Shown piece by piece: positions 29,849-38,674 of a stretch of 64,000 bases of DNA. The notes under the pieces are model-generated. The model ran no database searches, was not told the DNA's origin, and saw only the letters and a program-made list of their open reading frames with translations. Positions within the stretch are counted from its first letter, which is position 1. The number at the start of each line of letters is the position of its first letter. The translations under genes and the position numbers were made by a program. This stretch comes from Thiomicrospira sp. WB1 (GTDB lineage Bacteria > Pseudomonadota > Gammaproteobacteria > Thiomicrospirales > Thiomicrospiraceae), in NCBI RefSeq assembly GCF_001507535.1, contig NZ_LQBN01000004.1, positions 186,001-250,000 on the forward strand, in the 5' to 3' direction.

Positions 29849-29864
29849 GGCCGCGTGTGCGGCC
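29849..29864 (-). other. Second hairpin in front of the terminator
   Basis: GGCCGC-GTGT-GCGGCC, directly upstream of the main terminator on the minus strand. It shares the GGCCGC stem sequence with it, so alternative pairing between the two is possible. Confidence 0.5.
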
Positions 29865-29882
29865 CAAACGGCAAATCAGAGA

Positions 29883-30623
29883 TTAAGACGCTAGGTATTT
29901 TTCCAGGTCGTCGGAACCGCCGATCTTCTTACCACCGATGAATACCTGTGGCACGGTATCGGCATCCGCCACCGCGCGCAGTGTACGCAGGGTCACACCG
30001 GCATTGGCGATGGTGATCTCTTCAAAGTTGATGCCTGCATCTTCCAGAGCCGCTTTCGCTTTCGCACAGAAAGGACAACCGGGCTTTGTGAAGATGGTTG
30101 CGGTATCAATCGGCTTGGCATTGGGGTTGATGTAGTTCAGCATGGTGTCGGCATCGGACACTTCAAACGGGTCACCCGGCTTGTTTGGCTCGATGAACAT
30201 CTTGTCGACCACGCCGTCTTTGACCAGCATGGAATAACGCCAGGAGCGTTTGCCGAAGCCAAGGTCGTTTTTATCAACCAGCATTCCCATGCCATCCGTG
30301 AAATCACCGTTACCGTCTGGGATCAGGGTGACTTTGTCGGCTTCCTGATCTTTGGCCCATTCGTTCATGACGAAGGTGTCATTCACGGACATACAAACGA
30401 TTTCATCCACACCGTTTTCAAAGAAAACCGGTGCCAGTTCGTTATAGCGCGGCAGGTGCGTGGAAGAACAGGTCGGGGTAAATGCACCCGGCAGAGAGAA
30501 GACCACAACAGTACGCCCCTTGAAAATGTCATCGCTATTGACGTTGACCCATTCATTGTTCTGGCGGGTTGGCCATACAACACTTGGAACTTTTTGACCT
30601 TCCATGTTTTTGAACTCAGACAT
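29883..30623 (-). CDS. Peroxiredoxin 5-glutaredoxin hybrid, glutathione peroxidase
   Basis: A 246-residue fusion. Residues 1 to about 165 form a Prx5-type peroxiredoxin with peroxidatic Cys52 in [12 protein letters not shown]. Residues about 172-246 form a glutaredoxin with CPFC at 183-186. Such hybrids, known from Haemophilus and Chromatium, reduce peroxides with glutathione. The ATG at 30623 follows AAAGGAG. An OxyR-like site abuts the predicted -35, and glutathione reductase is encoded next downstream, so the pair forms a complete peroxide module. Confidence 0.94.
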   Translation of the reverse strand: MSEFKNMEGQKVPSVVWPTRQNNEWVNVNSDDIFKGRTVVVFSLPGAFTPTCSSTHLPRYNELAPVFFENGVDEIVCMSVNDTFVMNEWAKDQEADKVTLIPDGNGDFTDGMGMLVDKNDLGFGKRSWRYSMLVKDGVVDKMFIEPNKPGDPFEVSDADTMLNYINPNAKPIDTATIFTKPGCPFCAKAKAALEDAGINFEEITIANAGVTLRTLRAVADADTVPQVFIGGKKIGGSDDLEKYLAS

Positions 30624-30688
30624 ACACAACTCCTTTGCGTTGATTAAAAAGAACGACACGACCTGCGCCGTGCTGAAAGAATGCAATC

Positions 30689-30716
30689 ATTCTATCGTTT
30701 TTACAAAATAAGTAAA
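30689..30716 (-). promoter_or_regulatory. Predicted promoter of the hybrid peroxiredoxin gene
   Basis: On the minus strand, TTTACT and TAGAAT are separated by 16 bp. The leader is about 60 nt. Confidence 0.45.
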
Positions 30717-30753
30717 ATTAATTGTTTTAATAAAAACAATAGTTAAAAACTAT
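30717..30753 (-). promoter_or_regulatory. OxyR-like tandem site
   Basis: ATAG-N7-CTAT (30739-30753) matches the OxyR element exactly, including the inner T and A. Seven bases away is a weaker second element, ATTA-N7-TAAT (30717-30731). The pair has OxyR spacing and directly abuts the predicted -35, where OxyR activates. Confidence 0.5.
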
Positions 30754-30765
30754 CATAAAGCGGCA

Positions 30766-30785
30766 TAAAAAGGCGCCGAAGCGCC
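30766..30785 (-). terminator. Intrinsic terminator after the OmpA-like gene
   Basis: GGCGC-CGAA-GCGCC followed by five T on the minus strand, just after the stop. Confidence 0.8.
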
Positions 30786-30793
30786 CTGATGTG

Positions 30794-31441
30794 TTATTCG
30801 ACGATGGTCAGTTCGACCCGACGATTGTCCTGCCGCCCTTCCGCGGTGTCATTGCTCGCCACCGGATTGGTCTCACCTTGACCGTCTGTACGGATTCGGT
30901 CGGCGTCAATGCCCTGCTCGATCAGATAGGCTTTCACCGAATCGGCGCGGCGCTGGGACAGATCCAGATTGTAAGCAGCTCTGCCACGGCTGTCCGTGTG
31001 CCCAACCACTTCCACATTAATGCCTGGCACTCGCTTCATATAATCGGCATAAATGTCCAACTTGTCCTTGGCCAGCGCACGCAACGTGGCTTTATTGGTG
31101 TCAAAGAAACCACGAAACGCTTCGGGTTTGTTCAGCTCGGCTGGCGCCTTGGCCTGTTCGGGTTCCGGCTGAGGTTCGACAACCGTAACAGGCGAGGCCG
31201 GCACAGGCGTTGGCATCGGCTCGGCTTTCGCATTCGGATCGGTTCCACACGGCAGAGACTCTTCGGTCCAGTGAATGGTGCGCACACAATTGCCCCAGCG
31301 GTCACGCACCACGTAACCATCTGTGTCCCAGACATAGGCGCGGTTGTTGTAGTGCGGAATGTCTTCAAATGCCTGCGCCGTGGTCATAGACACCGCGGAA
31401 ACCGCTGACACGGCCATAATGGAAAGTAACGTCTTTTTCAT
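30794..31441 (-). CDS. OmpA-family outer-membrane/peptidoglycan-binding protein
   Basis: A 215-residue exported protein. The signal peptide ends near residue 24 (AQA). A short N-terminal region carries two cysteines (GNCVRT, LPCGT) that may form a disulfide. It is followed by a proline-rich linker and a C-terminal OmpA domain with GHTDSRG and LSQRRADSV, which binds peptidoglycan. The eight-stranded barrel of classical OmpA is absent, so the protein is probably periplasmic or anchored otherwise. AAGGA precedes the ATG. Confidence 0.9.
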   Translation of the reverse strand: MKKTLLSIMAVSAVSAVSMTTAQAFEDIPHYNNRAYVWDTDGYVVRDRWGNCVRTIHWTEESLPCGTDPNAKAEPMPTPVPASPVTVVEPQPEPEQAKAPAELNKPEAFRGFFDTNKATLRALAKDKLDIYADYMKRVPGINVEVVGHTDSRGRAAYNLDLSQRRADSVKAYLIEQGIDADRIRTDGQGETNPVASNDTAEGRQDNRRVELTIVE

Positions 31442-31522
31442 TGCTCGATCCTTCTGTCTTAATTCGTAAAAAATACCAGATTCATAGTAATACCAATGCA
31501 GGGAAAAAGAAAGCGCGGCGAC

Positions 31523-31972
31523 TTAATGCACCGGCGCGCCTTCCAATTCACGCATAAAGGTTTCCAGATGCCCCATGGCCTGAGCGTACTTCATCATCAC
31601 CCCCAGCACGGCCTGGTCTTCCTGTTTGCTGGCAATGCGCGCGGTCAGCTGAAACTCTTTGTCGGTCACGCTGCCCTGAAACGCATTGGCTTCGAGCAGA
31701 GCCGCCACAGCGCCTACATTTTTCAGCAGCGCGGCCGCCTGAAGTGGCTTGACCGTTTCCCCTTCGGCATCCTGTCCCACCGATTGTTGCGGCGAGACAA
31801 AATGTTCCTGAATCAGCACCTTGATCATCCAGTAATTCATTTCCGGTGCTTCCTGACTTTCCAGCGCATTCATAAAAATTTCATTGGGGTCGATGCGGTG
31901 TTTTTGCACCAGCACCTGTACCGACTTGGAGAAATGGTCACGCTGTTCTTCGGGCAAATCCAGTAAATTCAT
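31523..31972 (-). CDS. Helical protein of unknown function
   Basis: A 149-residue soluble, mostly helical protein that I do not recognise, without signal or known motif. The ATG at 31972 has AAGGA six bases upstream; frame upstream of it contains unlikely residues. The repeated-looking segments SPQQSVGQDAEGETVKPLQ and ALLKNVGAVAALLEA suggest an alpha-helical bundle. It lies 53 bp after the flavoprotein gene on the same strand. Confidence 0.7.
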   Translation of the reverse strand: MNLLDLPEEQRDHFSKSVQVLVQKHRIDPNEIFMNALESQEAPEMNYWMIKVLIQEHFVSPQQSVGQDAEGETVKPLQAAALLKNVGAVAALLEANAFQGSVTDKEFQLTARIASKQEDQAVLGVMMKYAQAMGHLETFMRELEGAPVH

Positions 31973-32025
31973 ATCAATCCTTGTGATGGCATCGTTTGCA
32001 TTCGTCTGGCAAAAGCAGAGCGCCT

Positions 32026-33270
32026 TTAAACCACCGAGCCGGCGGCATGGCCCGAGGCCCAGGCCCATTGAAAATTATACCCACCCAACCGTCCGGTGAC
32101 ATCCAATACCTCACCGATGAAATGCACCTGAGGCCAGGCTTTGGCCGCCAGTGTTTTGGACGAGATCTGATCGGTATCAATGCCGCCGAGCATCACTTCC
32201 GCTTTGTCATAGCCGCCGTCGGTCTCGGGAAGCCACTGCGCTGACGTCAGTTGCGCTGCAATCGATGCCAGGGTTTCGTTGTTGGCGTCTGCGAGATTGA
32301 TGGGGGTGTCTGCCCTGTCTTTCAACCAGGCCTGCACCATTTTTTTAGGCCAGAATTGTTGCAGCCAGCGATCCAGTCGGCCATTTTGTTCGCGGAGCTC
32401 TTTCAGGCGGGATGACACCGCCTGCTCCGGCAGCCAGTTAATCTCAATGGCCTGACCGGTCCGCCAGAAATTGGATAGTTGCAGCACCGCCGGACCGCTG
32501 ATGCCCTGATGAGTGAACAGCAGTTGATCGCTGACCGTATGAACCTGGCCTGCGGTGCGAGTAGTCAGAGTGACCGGTAAGCTGTTGCCAGCCAGCTCGC
32601 GGCAAAATGCCAACGCCGAACCTGCCATCCGCAACGGCACCAGACCGGGGCGGGTCGCGGACACTGACAGGCCCAGTTGCTGGGCAAACCGCAACCCCCA
32701 GTCGGTTGCCTTCAGTTTGGGATAGGCTTTGCCACCCGTGGCCACCACCAGTTTTTCACATTCAATAGAACCATTTGATGTTTTGACCAGGCCTGATGCC
32801 TGGGCCGTCGGTGGGTCCACCGAGTGCACCGACGTTTTCACCCGGATCTCTGCCCCGGCCCACTTGCACTGAGTCTGGAGCATATGAATCAGATCCCCCG
32901 CCCGATGGGCACAGAACAGCTTGCCCTGGTCGCGCTCTTCATAGGCAACGTCATGCATTTCCACCAATGCCAGAAAGTCGTCCGGGGTGAACCGTGCCAG
33001 CGCGCTTTTGACAAAATGCGGGTTGGCACAGACGTAGTCTCCGGGCGTCACAGACCGGTTGGTAAAGTTGCACTGACCGCCGCCGGAGATGCGAATTTTC
33101 GCCGCCGCTCTGGGCGCATGGTCCAGAACCAGAACCCGTCGCCCCCGAAACCCGGCAGTGGCCGCGCACATCAGACCGGCCGCCCCCGCACCAATGACCA
33201 ATACGTCCACCGCTTCATCCGCCGTTTGCGCATCCGCCCTGTGAGCGTTCGGGGCCGTTTCAGTGCTCAT
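32026..33270 (-). CDS. BaiN/HI0933-like FAD-dependent oxidoreductase
   Basis: A 414-residue flavoprotein of the HI0933/BaiN family (YhiN in Escherichia coli), whose physiological substrate is not known. FAD motifs visible: VIGAGAAGLMCA (near residue 25), KIRISGGGQCNFTN, ATGGKAYPK, and the C-terminal GEVLDVTGRLGGYN and QWAWASGHAAG. It follows the MoCF-domain gene by one base. Two one-sided AGGCCT copies fall inside it. Confidence 0.92.
   Translation of the reverse strand: MSTETAPNAHRADAQTADEAVDVLVIGAGAAGLMCAATAGFRGRRVLVLDHAPRAAAKIRISGGGQCNFTNRSVTPGDYVCANPHFVKSALARFTPDDFLALVEMHDVAYEERDQGKLFCAHRAGDLIHMLQTQCKWAGAEIRVKTSVHSVDPPTAQASGLVKTSNGSIECEKLVVATGGKAYPKLKATDWGLRFAQQLGLSVSATRPGLVPLRMAGSALAFCRELAGNSLPVTLTTRTAGQVHTVSDQLLFTHQGISGPAVLQLSNFWRTGQAIEINWLPEQAVSSRLKELREQNGRLDRWLQQFWPKKMVQAWLKDRADTPINLADANNETLASIAAQLTSAQWLPETDGGYDKAEVMLGGIDTDQISSKTLAAKAWPQVHFIGEVLDVTGRLGGYNFQWAWASGHAAGSVV
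32325..32334. repeat. One-sided ACCAGGCCTG copy in the BaiN-like gene
   Basis: On the minus strand the motif is read as Gln-Ala-Trp. Confidence 0.55.
32786..32795. repeat. One-sided ACCAGGCCTG copy in the BaiN-like gene
   Basis: Preceded by four T and a G. On the minus strand it is read as Ser-Gly-Leu-Val. Confidence 0.55.
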
Positions 33271-33271
33271 C

Positions 33272-34054
33272 TTAGGACAGGCTCTCGGAAGACAGCTCGT
33301 AATCCGCCTGGCGCGCTCTCACTTCGTTCACCAGCGCTTCAAACCCTTTTTCTGCCAGCTCGGGCTGGCCTTCCACGCCCAATTCAATATGACGGGTGCC
33401 GTCGGGTCGGATACTGGGCAAACTGAACAGCCGCAATTCGGGAAAGCGCGCTTCAAACGCCTCCATAAAATCAATCCACTCCGACTCATGACCATGGATC
33501 AAGCGCAGACTGCGCTCAACCGTGGGCGTGGTTTGATACGCTTGGTAATAAGTCTCCAGCACCCACTGCATCATGCCTTTGGCCATCATGGGAAACCCCG
33601 GCATGAAGTGATGATCCGCCACACTGAAACCGGGGACCCGGTTGTACGGATTGGGAATGATGCTCGCTCCCTGCGGGTATTCGGCCATTTTTACCCGATT
33701 AGGATAAGCGTCCTCACCAAACTGGGCTTCGATTTCGGCCACGGCCTCTGGGTGCCGCTCAATCGGGCGCCCCAGTGCGTCGGCCGCACACTGGCGTGTC
33801 CGATCATCCGGCGTCGCGCCGATGCCGCCAAAACTGAAAACCACATCCCCACTGGCAAAGGTTTCTTTGAGCGTGGCCGTCAGACGTTGCGGCTCATCGC
33901 CCAGAATCCGAACCCAGCTCAGCGCAAACCCTTTGGGCCTTAGCAGGGCGTTGGCCTGCGCCAGATGCTTGTCCTGTCGCTTGCCCGACAAGACTTCATC
34001 GCCAATAATCAACAGACCTACGGGAGGAAGAGACCGGTTTGTTGCGTCTGACAT
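33272..34054 (-). CDS. MoCF-domain protein, CinA N-terminal-like
   Basis: A 260-residue protein with a molybdopterin-binding-type (MoCF) domain over about residues 10-180 (IIGDEVLSGKRQD, FSFGGIGATPDD, MPGFPMMA). It resembles the N-terminal half of CinA and the stand-alone YfaY-like proteins. The C-terminal nicotinamide-nucleotide amidase domain of CinA is missing and the last ~80 residues are unassigned. The ATG at 34054 follows AAGGA; upstream frame is not homologous. Its role is uncertain; competence or pyridine-nucleotide repair are family-level guesses. Confidence 0.85.
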   Translation of the reverse strand: MSDATNRSLPPVGLLIIGDEVLSGKRQDKHLAQANALLRPKGFALSWVRILGDEPQRLTATLKETFASGDVVFSFGGIGATPDDRTRQCAADALGRPIERHPEAVAEIEAQFGEDAYPNRVKMAEYPQGASIIPNPYNRVPGFSVADHHFMPGFPMMAKGMMQWVLETYYQAYQTTPTVERSLRLIHGHESEWIDFMEAFEARFPELRLFSLPSIRPDGTRHIELGVEGQPELAEKGFEALVNEVRARQADYELSSESLS

Positions 34055-34099
34055 GCATATCCTTCTTTTACAAAACGACTGGGAGACAGGCACCCAAAA

Positions 34100-34127
34100 C
34101 AAAAAAGGCGCTCCCCTGGGACGCCTT
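34100..34127 (-). terminator. Intrinsic terminator after the small membrane protein gene
   Basis: An imperfect stem (AAAGGCG with CGCC and six T on the minus strand) sits between the 65-residue protein gene and the MoCF gene. Confidence 0.7.
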
Positions 34128-34142
34128 TGCCACACCGGCCCT

Positions 34143-34340
34143 TCAGGGTTCCGGTGTTTCCTTGGGCCGATAGGTTTCGACCGTGTCGGTGACCTTATCG
34201 CCCGTGTCTTTCAAGGTTTCAATGGCCGATTCGGTCGCATCCAGCCCTTGATCGGCCCAGTGTCGACTGTCAAACCAGTCAAACATCACCGCCAGAATCA
34301 AAATGGCCAGAATCACCAGCAATACCAATAGCTTTTTCAT
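34143..34340 (-). CDS. Small membrane-anchored protein
   Basis: A 65-residue protein with an N-terminal hydrophobic segment (about 3-21) followed by a polar helix rich in Asp, Glu and Thr and a proline-ended tail. It looks like a signal-anchored periplasmic helix. No homologue is recognised. It starts 21 bp after the lipoprotein gene, so the two are likely cotranscribed, and a terminator follows. Confidence 0.7.
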   Translation of the reverse strand: MKKLLVLLVILAILILAVMFDWFDSRHWADQGLDATESAIETLKDTGDKVTDTVETYRPKETPEP

Positions 34341-34361
34341 GCACTTGCCTTTGTTTGGGCG

Positions 34362-35435
34362 TTAACGGTTAAAGTTAACCTCATTCACTTTCTGAGCATA
34401 CTGATAGGTGCTCATAACCAGGGAATCGGTCAAGTCGTGTGACAACTTCCCAATGGCGGCTTGCTCGGCCAATTCAGGCGTTTTGCCTTGACCTGCATAC
34501 ACCTCACTCAGCGTGCTCACCGCCTCGCCATTGACATCCACCAACTCCACATCCGTCAACAACTGCGCTTCATCCGTCCCGCTCGTTTGGGGCTCAACAA
34601 AATAACGCACCGTCACATCAGGACGACGTGCACTGAGATTGTAGCCTTGATCGGCCAGTGCCTGTTTGAAAGGTTTGTCATAGGCCTCCGTCTCTCGCGT
34701 GATCGCATCCACACGCACCACCATGGCTTTCACCAGACGATTAAACTGCGCATCAAACATCGACGCCAGCTGAGCGGATTCCGACACAGGCGCCCGGTCA
34801 AATTGATCGGCCAGCAACGTCTGACTGCGCTGATACGCCATCAAGGTCGGCAGGGCCGGTGCCATGGATCGCACCTGTTGCAGGTGCGATCCCTTGCTGC
34901 TTACATCCAGGTAATCCCGCAACTGCGCCGCCATGGCAGTCGCTTGAGCCTGAACCACGTCTGCCAAAGCCGTCTTGGGCAGCTTCACCATGGCATAAAC
35001 CTGTTTGCCCGGCTGATCCACAAACACCTGAGACGTGGTAAGTTCTGGTGTCAAATACGGAGTCAGGTCCATGGCAGGCAGCTCGGCCTGAACCCGCTGT
35101 TTCAGCAGACGCGCCATATACGGCATCGCCTTTTCACGATCCTGAAAAGCCAGATTATTCAGGGCCTGGTCCGACCATTTTTCCAACTTGGCCTGCAGGC
35201 GGATCGACAGATGCGAAAAGGCCTGTCTTTTGGCTTCGGCCAAAGCCTGATCAACGCCGTCCTCGGCTTCATACTGTCTCTGGGATTTTTCAAAAAACGC
35301 TAAGCCCGAAGAAGGTGTTTCTGTAACCCAGCCTGGAGCACTGTGGTCAGCCAAATCTGTTTTTGAAGGAGTGTGTGAACACCCCACTCCCAACAAAGAA
35401 GTTAGAAGAATCAGGCCAGAAAAAGTTTTTTTCAT
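34362..35435 (-). CDS. LPP20-like lipoprotein
   Basis: A 357-residue predicted lipoprotein. The ATG at 35435 gives a basic start, a hydrophobic segment and a lipobox LLGVGC, so acylation at that Cys is expected. The mature part starts with an LPP20-type region (GLAFFEKSQRQYE, AEAKRQAFSHLSIRL) and ends with a second alpha/beta region (ARRPDVTVRYFVEP, LTDVELVDVNGE). A TTG four codons upstream is less likely. No clear ribosome binding site is seen. The function is unknown; relatives are outer-membrane lipoproteins. Confidence 0.82.
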   Translation of the reverse strand: MKKTFSGLILLTSLLGVGCSHTPSKTDLADHSAPGWVTETPSSGLAFFEKSQRQYEAEDGVDQALAEAKRQAFSHLSIRLQAKLEKWSDQALNNLAFQDREKAMPYMARLLKQRVQAELPAMDLTPYLTPELTTSQVFVDQPGKQVYAMVKLPKTALADVVQAQATAMAAQLRDYLDVSSKGSHLQQVRSMAPALPTLMAYQRSQTLLADQFDRAPVSESAQLASMFDAQFNRLVKAMVVRVDAITRETEAYDKPFKQALADQGYNLSARRPDVTVRYFVEPQTSGTDEAQLLTDVELVDVNGEAVSTLSEVYAGQGKTPELAEQAAIGKLSHDLTDSLVMSTYQYAQKVNEVNFNR

Positions 35436-35570
35436 TTTTAGTACCAAACATTTGGCTCAGGCAATTATGAAAGCCTGGAACGTGTTCAAGAGTGCAAAGC
35501 GTTTCGATCAATTCTATATTTTTTATGGGCAAAGCCGCCTTTGATCATCATTTATCATACTGTATTTTTC

Positions 35571-37631
35571 TCATGGATTGAAGTCGTAGTGACCTTTCTG
35601 CCAGGCGCGTACCGCAAAGCGTGCCGGGTGCACCCAATGGGCCACTGGCGCGGGCACGGGCCAGGGTCGCTGCATCATTTGGGCGACCAATAAATCGGCC
35701 GAAAGAAACACCGACATCAGTCCCCGAGCACCATGGCCATTGTTCACCCAGAGTCCGGGCTGATAAGGCATGTCCGGATAAAACCGGGGACGTTTGCCCG
35801 GCGGGCGACCCTCATACAAACGGGCCAACCCCTCCCAATCCGGCACCGGCCCCACCACGGGCAAGTGATCCGCTGTGGTGGGGCGCCAGGCCACACGACC
35901 GGATACCCCTTCTGGCCGAGTCATGGAACTGGCTTGCCAGTGCAACCAGTTCGGCAAGGCACTGGCCGCCGCCGCCAAATTATGCCGATGGCTGGCCTCC
36001 GTCAGTGTCTCGTCCGGGTCGTCACCTTCAAACGTGGCCCCACACACCGCAGCCACCTCCGGTGCCTGAGGCCAATGTGCTTCAATGCTGTACCCCTGAT
36101 GATTAACGGGCACGGATAGACGCTTATCCAGCGCCGCAGCCGACAGGTGCGTCACCTGTCCTTTAACCGGGCGGATCGGGCAGCGCAGGCGCTCAGACAC
36201 CCCAGCATCCAGCGCCCCCGTGGCCAAAATCAGATGATCCGCCTGGAAGCGCCCCTGTTCGGTCTCCACCCACCAGGCCTGGTTAATGTTGCCCCAGTCT
36301 GAAACCGGTGCCTGGCACACCACTTTTATGTTGGGGTGACTCAAGCAACGCGCCACCACCGAAGGCGGCGACACCCAGCCTGCCTGCGAAAACCAGACCC
36401 CATCACAGTCCGTGGCGCTTCCCAGCGTCGCTGAGATCCTACCGGCCTCCTGCAGACAGGCAAGACTTTCAGGCAGAGGAATGCGAAAGCGGGCCTTTTC
36501 AAAACGTTCTTTCAAGGCGGCCTTGACCGCCAGTTGCACGCCGCCATCCAGCCTGCCCTGAACCCCGGAGTCGGCCGCCGCCAGCCAGGGCATCAGCCAG
36601 CGGCGGGTGGCCGCCAGCCCCAGCGTATAAAACTGGCTGCGTCGGTTCCAATCGGCTGTAATCAGCGGGTGCAGGGTGCCGGCCAGGTTGCCCGATGCCG
36701 CCTGCGCGGGCGCCGCTTTGGCATCAAGAACCGTGACCGTCACACCCGACTGAGCCAGGGCATAGGCCGTGGTCGCCCCCGCCAGCCCGGCGCCCACCAC
36801 CAGTGCATCGCGCGGAGGCGATATGGCGGGCGCCGGGGCAAACCAGGGTGCCAGCCTTCTGTCTTGACGAGGGTGCACCATCTGGCCACAGCTGATATCA
36901 CGCTTGCCACCGAACCCCGGAATTTTTTGCACCGCAAACCCGACCTGTTTCAACCCCCGTCGGACAAACCCGGCCGCGGTAAAGGTGCCAAAAGTGGTTT
37001 GCCCGTGGCTCAAACGCGCCATGGTTTCAAACAGCGCCGGTTGCCACATGCCCGGGTTACGGGCCGGGGCAAAGCCATCCAGAAACCAGGCATCCACATC
37101 CGCTTCCAACTCTTTCAATCCAGCCAGAACGTCGCCCCAGAACACCTGTAGCGACACCCCTTGTTCGAGCCAGTCACACTGATGCCAACCCGGCACCCGG
37201 TGCGGGTAGGCGTCCTGCAATCGATGCGCCCACTCGGTCAGCGGTTGCCGACCCGGTCCCAAAAACGGCTGATGCGCCCGGGCAAGCTGCGACGGCGTCA
37301 AAGGGCATTTTTCAAACGACATGAAAACCAGACAGGGCAATTGATTGGGATCAAAGCGCGGCACCACCTCACGTTGCCAGAGGGCGCACAAATGCAAAAA
37401 ATTCAACCCGGTACCAAAGCCGGTTTCGGCCACACAAAAAACCTGCCGGGGTTTCAAAGCACGGAACCGTTCGCGCAAACGATTGGGCACCAGAAACACA
37501 TGCTCAATCTCCGCCAAAGGATCGATGGGGTGATAATAATGATCGTCATAGTGCGTGGAGCACGGGACTTCATGGCTGTTCCAGCTCAATTCGGCCCAGG
37601 GCAAACAAAAGGTCGGGGCAGCGTCGGTCAT
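35571..37631 (-). CDS. mnmC: Bifunctional tRNA 5-methylaminomethyl-2-thiouridine enzyme MnmC
   Basis: Completes the wobble modification mnm5s2U in tRNA. The N-terminal ~250 residues are the methyltransferase (FCVAETGFGTGLNFLHL, DAWFLDGFAPARNPGMW). The C-terminal ~400 residues are the FAD oxidase that removes the carboxymethyl group (VVGAGLAGATTAYAL, GHGARGLMSVFLSADL). The ATG at 37631 gives 686 residues, close to the family. Longer frame upstream lacks homology. No strong ribosome binding site. A full AGGCCT palindrome lies in the oxidase part. Confidence 0.95.
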   Translation of the reverse strand: MTDAAPTFCLPWAELSWNSHEVPCSTHYDDHYYHPIDPLAEIEHVFLVPNRLRERFRALKPRQVFCVAETGFGTGLNFLHLCALWQREVVPRFDPNQLPCLVFMSFEKCPLTPSQLARAHQPFLGPGRQPLTEWAHRLQDAYPHRVPGWHQCDWLEQGVSLQVFWGDVLAGLKELEADVDAWFLDGFAPARNPGMWQPALFETMARLSHGQTTFGTFTAAGFVRRGLKQVGFAVQKIPGFGGKRDISCGQMVHPRQDRRLAPWFAPAPAISPPRDALVVGAGLAGATTAYALAQSGVTVTVLDAKAAPAQAASGNLAGTLHPLITADWNRRSQFYTLGLAATRRWLMPWLAAADSGVQGRLDGGVQLAVKAALKERFEKARFRIPLPESLACLQEAGRISATLGSATDCDGVWFSQAGWVSPPSVVARCLSHPNIKVVCQAPVSDWGNINQAWWVETEQGRFQADHLILATGALDAGVSERLRCPIRPVKGQVTHLSAAALDKRLSVPVNHQGYSIEAHWPQAPEVAAVCGATFEGDDPDETLTEASHRHNLAAAASALPNWLHWQASSMTRPEGVSGRVAWRPTTADHLPVVGPVPDWEGLARLYEGRPPGKRPRFYPDMPYQPGLWVNNGHGARGLMSVFLSADLLVAQMMQRPWPVPAPVAHWVHPARFAVRAWQKGHYDFNP
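36272..36283. repeat. ACCAGGCCTGGT palindrome inside mnmC
   Basis: Full copy. On the minus strand it is read as Asn-Gln-Ala-Trp. Confidence 0.85.
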
Positions 37632-37727
37632 GGAGAGGTCATCAAAGCGTCTTATGTTTGTCAAAACGCTATTATAAAGTAAGGTCAGCAAGAAACGCAG
37701 CCAACTCAATGAACGAGGAGAAAACCA

Positions 37728-38054
37728 ATGCAACGACTTGAGCAAACCGGCCAACTGATGCAACGCTTAATGGTAGATCTGCCCGAGCAAACCAAAGAAT
37801 TCGGTGCCTTTGTCCAGATCGCCGAAAAAGCGGGGGCATTGGATGAAAAAACCAAACACCTGACGTTGTTGTCACTGGCCATTGCCTTCCAATGCGGCTG
37901 GTGCATCGCCGTACACACCCAGGATTGCGTCAAAGCCGGCGCCACCAAGGCTGAAATTCTGGAATCCGCCATGATGGCCGTGGTGATGGGCGGCGGCCCC
38001 AAACTGATGTACATGGAAGTGCTCTACGAAGAGCTCGACAAGTACGACCTCTAG
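37728..38054 (+). CDS. AhpD-like carboxymuconolactone decarboxylase family protein
   Basis: A 108-residue helical protein of the CMD/AhpD superfamily. It carries the redox signature CGWCIAVH (C-x2-C-x3-H), as in AhpD-like alkylhydroperoxidases, so a thiol peroxidase role is more likely than decarboxylation. GAGGAG lies nine bases before the ATG. It is divergent from mnmC and convergent with the ABC ATPase gene. Confidence 0.9.
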   Translation: MQRLEQTGQLMQRLMVDLPEQTKEFGAFVQIAEKAGALDEKTKHLTLLSLAIAFQCGWCIAVHTQDCVKAGATKAEILESAMMAVVMGGGPKLMYMEVLYEELDKYDL

Positions 38055-38059
38055 TCAGG

Positions 38060-38674
38060 CTAAAGCTGACGCTGACACGAGGCGACGCGCTTTAATTGCT
38101 CGGCGTCGTGCGACACCCATATGGCACAGGCACCATGCTCGGTCAGGTACTGGCTGAGCCAGCCTTCCACAGCCGCGGTGGCGTGTGGGTCCAAATTGGC
38201 CGTCACTTCGTCCAAAAGCAAGACCCGTGGCGAGTATTGAATACCACGAATCAACGCCAGACGTTGCTTTTCACCGCTGGACAGCTGTGCCACAGGTTGC
38301 TTGAGCATGGCTTCGGACAACTGCAAGGCCTCCAGTGCCATTTTTAACCAGGCCTGGTCAATTTCCTGCCTGAAATGCTCCCCCACAGTGTCCAACCACC
38401 AGGCGGTTTCCGCGGCGAACAGCATCACCCTTGCACGCCAGGCCTGGGGCGACCAGTCGTTTTGAGCGCGTCCGTTCAATGCCACACAGCCATCGTGCGT
38501 CAGCAAATCGGCCAGTTTTTTCAGCAACACCGACTTACCACCGCCAGAAGGACCGTAAATTCCCAGAACCTCTCCTTGATTAAGCGCAAACGACCAAGAG
38601 GGCTGTCCGGGACTCGGTGTCAAATCCGACACCTCAAACAAAGGCGCTGTCTGCGATGGGGCCATGGCACTCAT
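38060..38674 (-). CDS. Orphan ABC transporter ATP-binding protein, FetA/YbbL-like
   Basis: A 204-residue ABC ATPase: Walker A GPSGGGKS, signature LSSGEKQR, Walker B VLLLDEVTANLD and H-loop VSHD. Its short length and pattern resemble FetA (YbbL), which pairs with the permease FetB, but no permease gene is adjacent. Its ATG overlaps the uvrD stop by four bases (ATGA), so it is made from the uvrD message. Two palindrome copies (one full, one core) lie in it and are read as Gln-Ala-Trp. Confidence 0.82.
   Translation of the reverse strand: MSAMAPSQTAPLFEVSDLTPSPGQPSWSFALNQGEVLGIYGPSGGGKSVLLKKLADLLTHDGCVALNGRAQNDWSPQAWRARVMLFAAETAWWLDTVGEHFRQEIDQAWLKMALEALQLSEAMLKQPVAQLSSGEKQRLALIRGIQYSPRVLLLDEVTANLDPHATAAVEGWLSQYLTEHGACAIWVSHDAEQLKRVASCQRQL
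38347..38358. repeat. ACCAGGCCTGGT palindrome inside the ABC ATPase gene
   Basis: Full copy with a five-T left flank. On the minus strand it is read as Asp-Gln-Ala-Trp. Confidence 0.85.
38438..38447. repeat. CCAGGCCTGG core inside the ABC ATPase gene
   Basis: Second copy 80 bp from the last. On the minus strand it is read as Pro-Gln-Ala-Trp. Confidence 0.65.

Noticed and set aside
33272-34135. Longer start for the MoCF-domain protein at 34135
   Set aside because: The extra residues run through the upstream terminator and have no ribosome binding site.
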